A stretch of 53,659 nucleotides of DNA, taken from assembly GCA_017428625.1 (NCBI GenBank), contig JAFRQM010000022.1:1-53659 (forward strand). The letters run 5' to 3'. Under the pieces are notes generated by a model that was not told the origin of the DNA, ran no database searches, and saw only the letters and a program-made list of their open reading frames with translations. Of the stretch, positions 52,339-53,659 are shown piece after piece (positions within the stretch are counted from its first letter, which is position 1; every line of letters starts with the position of its first letter). The stretch comes from Clostridia bacterium. Lineage in GTDB: Bacteria; Bacillota; Clostridia; Oscillospirales; Acutalibacteraceae. The position numbers and the translations under genes were made by a program.

Positions 52339-53659
52339 TTACGGCTTAATATCAACCGTGGGTAACAGTCCGAACAGACCTTTGAAGAACGCAATCAACT
52401 TGTCAAAGAAACCGGATTTCACTTTGATTTCAACCTTTGCAGTCAGGTCTTTGCCGTTGCCGTCCTTCTGAACATTGCCCTTTGCGTCAATGACTTTTAC
52501 TGTGAACGTTTTGTCGCCGGTGAGTTCAACGGGTTTTCCGCTGCCGTCAACAGGTGTATAAGTAACCTTATCTTTTGTGCCCTTTTCTTTTAAAACTTTA
52601 CCCTCATAGATTGCAAGCACATATCCGTCGGGAACACCGCTTGCCATTGCCGTGATGTTGACCTTTGAACGGTAGTCAACTGTGGTTGATGATTTGACTT
52701 TGAGTTTGGCAGAAGCGGTGGGGTTTGAGGGAGTAACGGGCATATCATTCTTCTGCCAAACAGCATAAAGCGTTGTGTTCGCTGTCAGGTTAAATGTTGC
52801 ACCCGGCTGATACTGTGCCGAGGTCGCATTTGCGCTTGTTGCCCATCCGAGGAATGTATAGCCGCTTCTTGAGGGTTTTGCAGTTGAAAGTGTGATTTGG
52901 TCGTTCCCAGTCTGACTGGCAGGTGCTCCGGTGCCGTTGTTAGCATCATAAGTTAAAGTGAATGTAGTTGGAGTAACCGGGTCTTGTTTCCAGACGGCAT
53001 AAAGTGTTGTGTTTGTTGCCAGGTTAAATGTTGCGCCAGGTTGATATTGAGCAGAAGTTGCACTTGCGCTTGTTGCCCAACCCTGGAATGTATAACCGCT
53101 TTTTGTGGGCTTTGTGCTTGAAAGTGTGATGCTGCCGTTTCCAGTTTGGCTTGCTGGAGTGCCTATGCCACCGTTGGTGTTGTAACTCAAGGTATATGAA
53201 TTGAGCATCCACTGTGCATAAAGAGTAACTGCAGCATTTGTGGAATATGTTCCGCCGGAAATATATGATGTGCCCGAGCCGTCCGCTTTCGTGTTCCAGT
53301 TCTTGAAAGTGTAATTTGTGCGTGTGGGTTTTGATGATGTAAGCGTTAGATTTGTGCCGTAGATTTTTGATTGACTTGCTGGCGCACCCGAACCACCGTT
53401 TGCATTATATGAGACGGTATAAGTATTAATTGTCCATTCAGGATACAGATTTACTGAGGCGTTCCCATTTGTGACATTTTTGCCCAATGCCGATGCAAGA
53501 GTATTCAAAGAACTAAATGCTGTATACTGGCTAACACTAATTCCTGTGCCGTCGGCTTTTGTGTTCCAGTTTCCGGTTGCAGTATAACCGGTCCTGCCAA
53601 GATATGTTCCGTCCGTGGATTTTGAATAATTGTGAAGTCCGCCTTCCCCACCATAATCA
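52339..53659 (-). CDS. InlB B-repeat surface protein, C-terminal part (5' end outside window)
   Basis: At least 439 residues; the frame stays open to the window edge (starting ...DYGGEGGLHNYSKSTDGTYL), so a TTG at 53508 is not the start. Three full Listeria-Bacteroides (InlB B) repeats and a divergent fourth are visible, each with YTVSYNANGG, a GYTFxGWAT core and TLYAVW end. After a Pro/Ser linker comes an all-beta domain (ASAKLKVKSSTTVDYRSKVN onwards), then the C-terminal FFDKLIAFFKGLFGLLP, a short amphipathic helix. No LPxTG. Such proteins are exported adhesins or scaffold proteins; the N-terminal functional domain is out of view. Confidence 0.85.
   Translation of the reverse strand, partial: DYGGEGGLHNYSKSTDGTYLGRTGYTATGNWNTKADGTGISVSQYTAFSSLNTLASALGKNVTNGNASVNLYPEWTINTYTVSYNANGGSGAPASQSKIYGTNLTLTSSKPTRTNYTFKNWNTKADGSGTSYISGGTYSTNAAVTLYAQWMLNSYTLSYNTNGGIGTPASQTGNGSITLSSTKPTKSGYTFQGWATSASATSAQYQPGATFNLATNTTLYAVWKQDPVTPTTFTLTYDANNGTGAPASQTGNDQITLSTAKPSRSGYTFLGWATSANATSAQYQPGATFNLTANTTLYAVWQKNDMPVTPSNPTASAKLKVKSSTTVDYRSKVNITAMASGVPDGYVLAIYEGKVLKEKGTKDKVTYTPVDGSGKPVELTGDKTFTVKVIDAKGNVQKDGNGKDLTAKVEIKVKSGFFDKLIAFFKGLFGLLPTVDIKP

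Overview
The window looks like a chromosomal segment of a low-to-mid GC anaerobic Firmicute, most likely a Clostridia member close to Oscillospirales/Ruminococcaceae. The grounds are an IspH fused to ribosomal protein S1, a DnaD/DnaC-type replication operon, a division and cell wall (dcw) cluster starting with mraZ, strong AGGAGG ribosome sites with frequent GTG/TTG starts, consensus sigma-A promoters, and intergenic hairpin repeats typical of gut Clostridia. The taxonomic call is inference; no search was run. The body of the window prefers GGC and GCC codons.

Layout. 1-232: three tRNA genes (Phe partial, Gly, Cys) and a terminator. 0.4-4.4 kb: a gene-poor accessory strip with a four-helix-bundle protein, two GNAT acetyltransferases, a membrane protein, and decayed genes (a GH95-like tail and a frameshifted isoprenylcysteine methyltransferase-type gene). 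4.5-16.8 kb, plus strand: a secreted GH5 hydrolase, pyridoxamine kinase, a TatD-linked radical SAM protein, an Mbeg1-like hydrolase, an RpiR regulator, then a tightly overlapping BaiN-type flavoprotein, cmk, plsC, ispH-S1, a DMT exporter and a subtilase. 16.9-21.2 kb, minus strand: DnaD-like protein, DnaC-like loader and Tex.

21.6-25.2 kb is an insertion at the 3' end of rpsI. The last codons of rpsI plus its terminator are duplicated at 21561-21631 and 25098-25168, and more partial copies lie to the left. Between the repeats are a TetR regulator, a 52-residue peptide made of four ACGxxDP repeats, a radical SAM/SPASM maturase and a zinc-less medium-chain oxidoreductase. This is a compact RiPP cassette of the 'ACGX' type with four Cys-X3-Asp motifs, and it is the most interesting system here.

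25.2-36.8 kb: rpsI-rplM, a small protein with an SOS-like box, a TetR/class III aminotransferase pair with a perfect palindromic operator, ispE and a PHP phosphoesterase, a GH2 beta-galactosidase operon with a YbaK deacylase, class II aldolase and rlmH. 37-38 kb: gap. 38.6-51.6 kb: the dcw cluster mraZ-rsmH-ftsL-PBP-murE-murF-mraY-ftsW-murG-divIB-ftsZ, with murD and ftsA absent. The MurE DNPR motif points to meso-DAP peptidoglycan. The window ends in repeat-rich intergenic DNA and the C-terminal part of an InlB-repeat surface protein running off the edge.

A second notable point is a probable internal promoter and a strong internal ribosome site inside ispH-S1, positioned to make a free S1-like protein from within the fusion gene.
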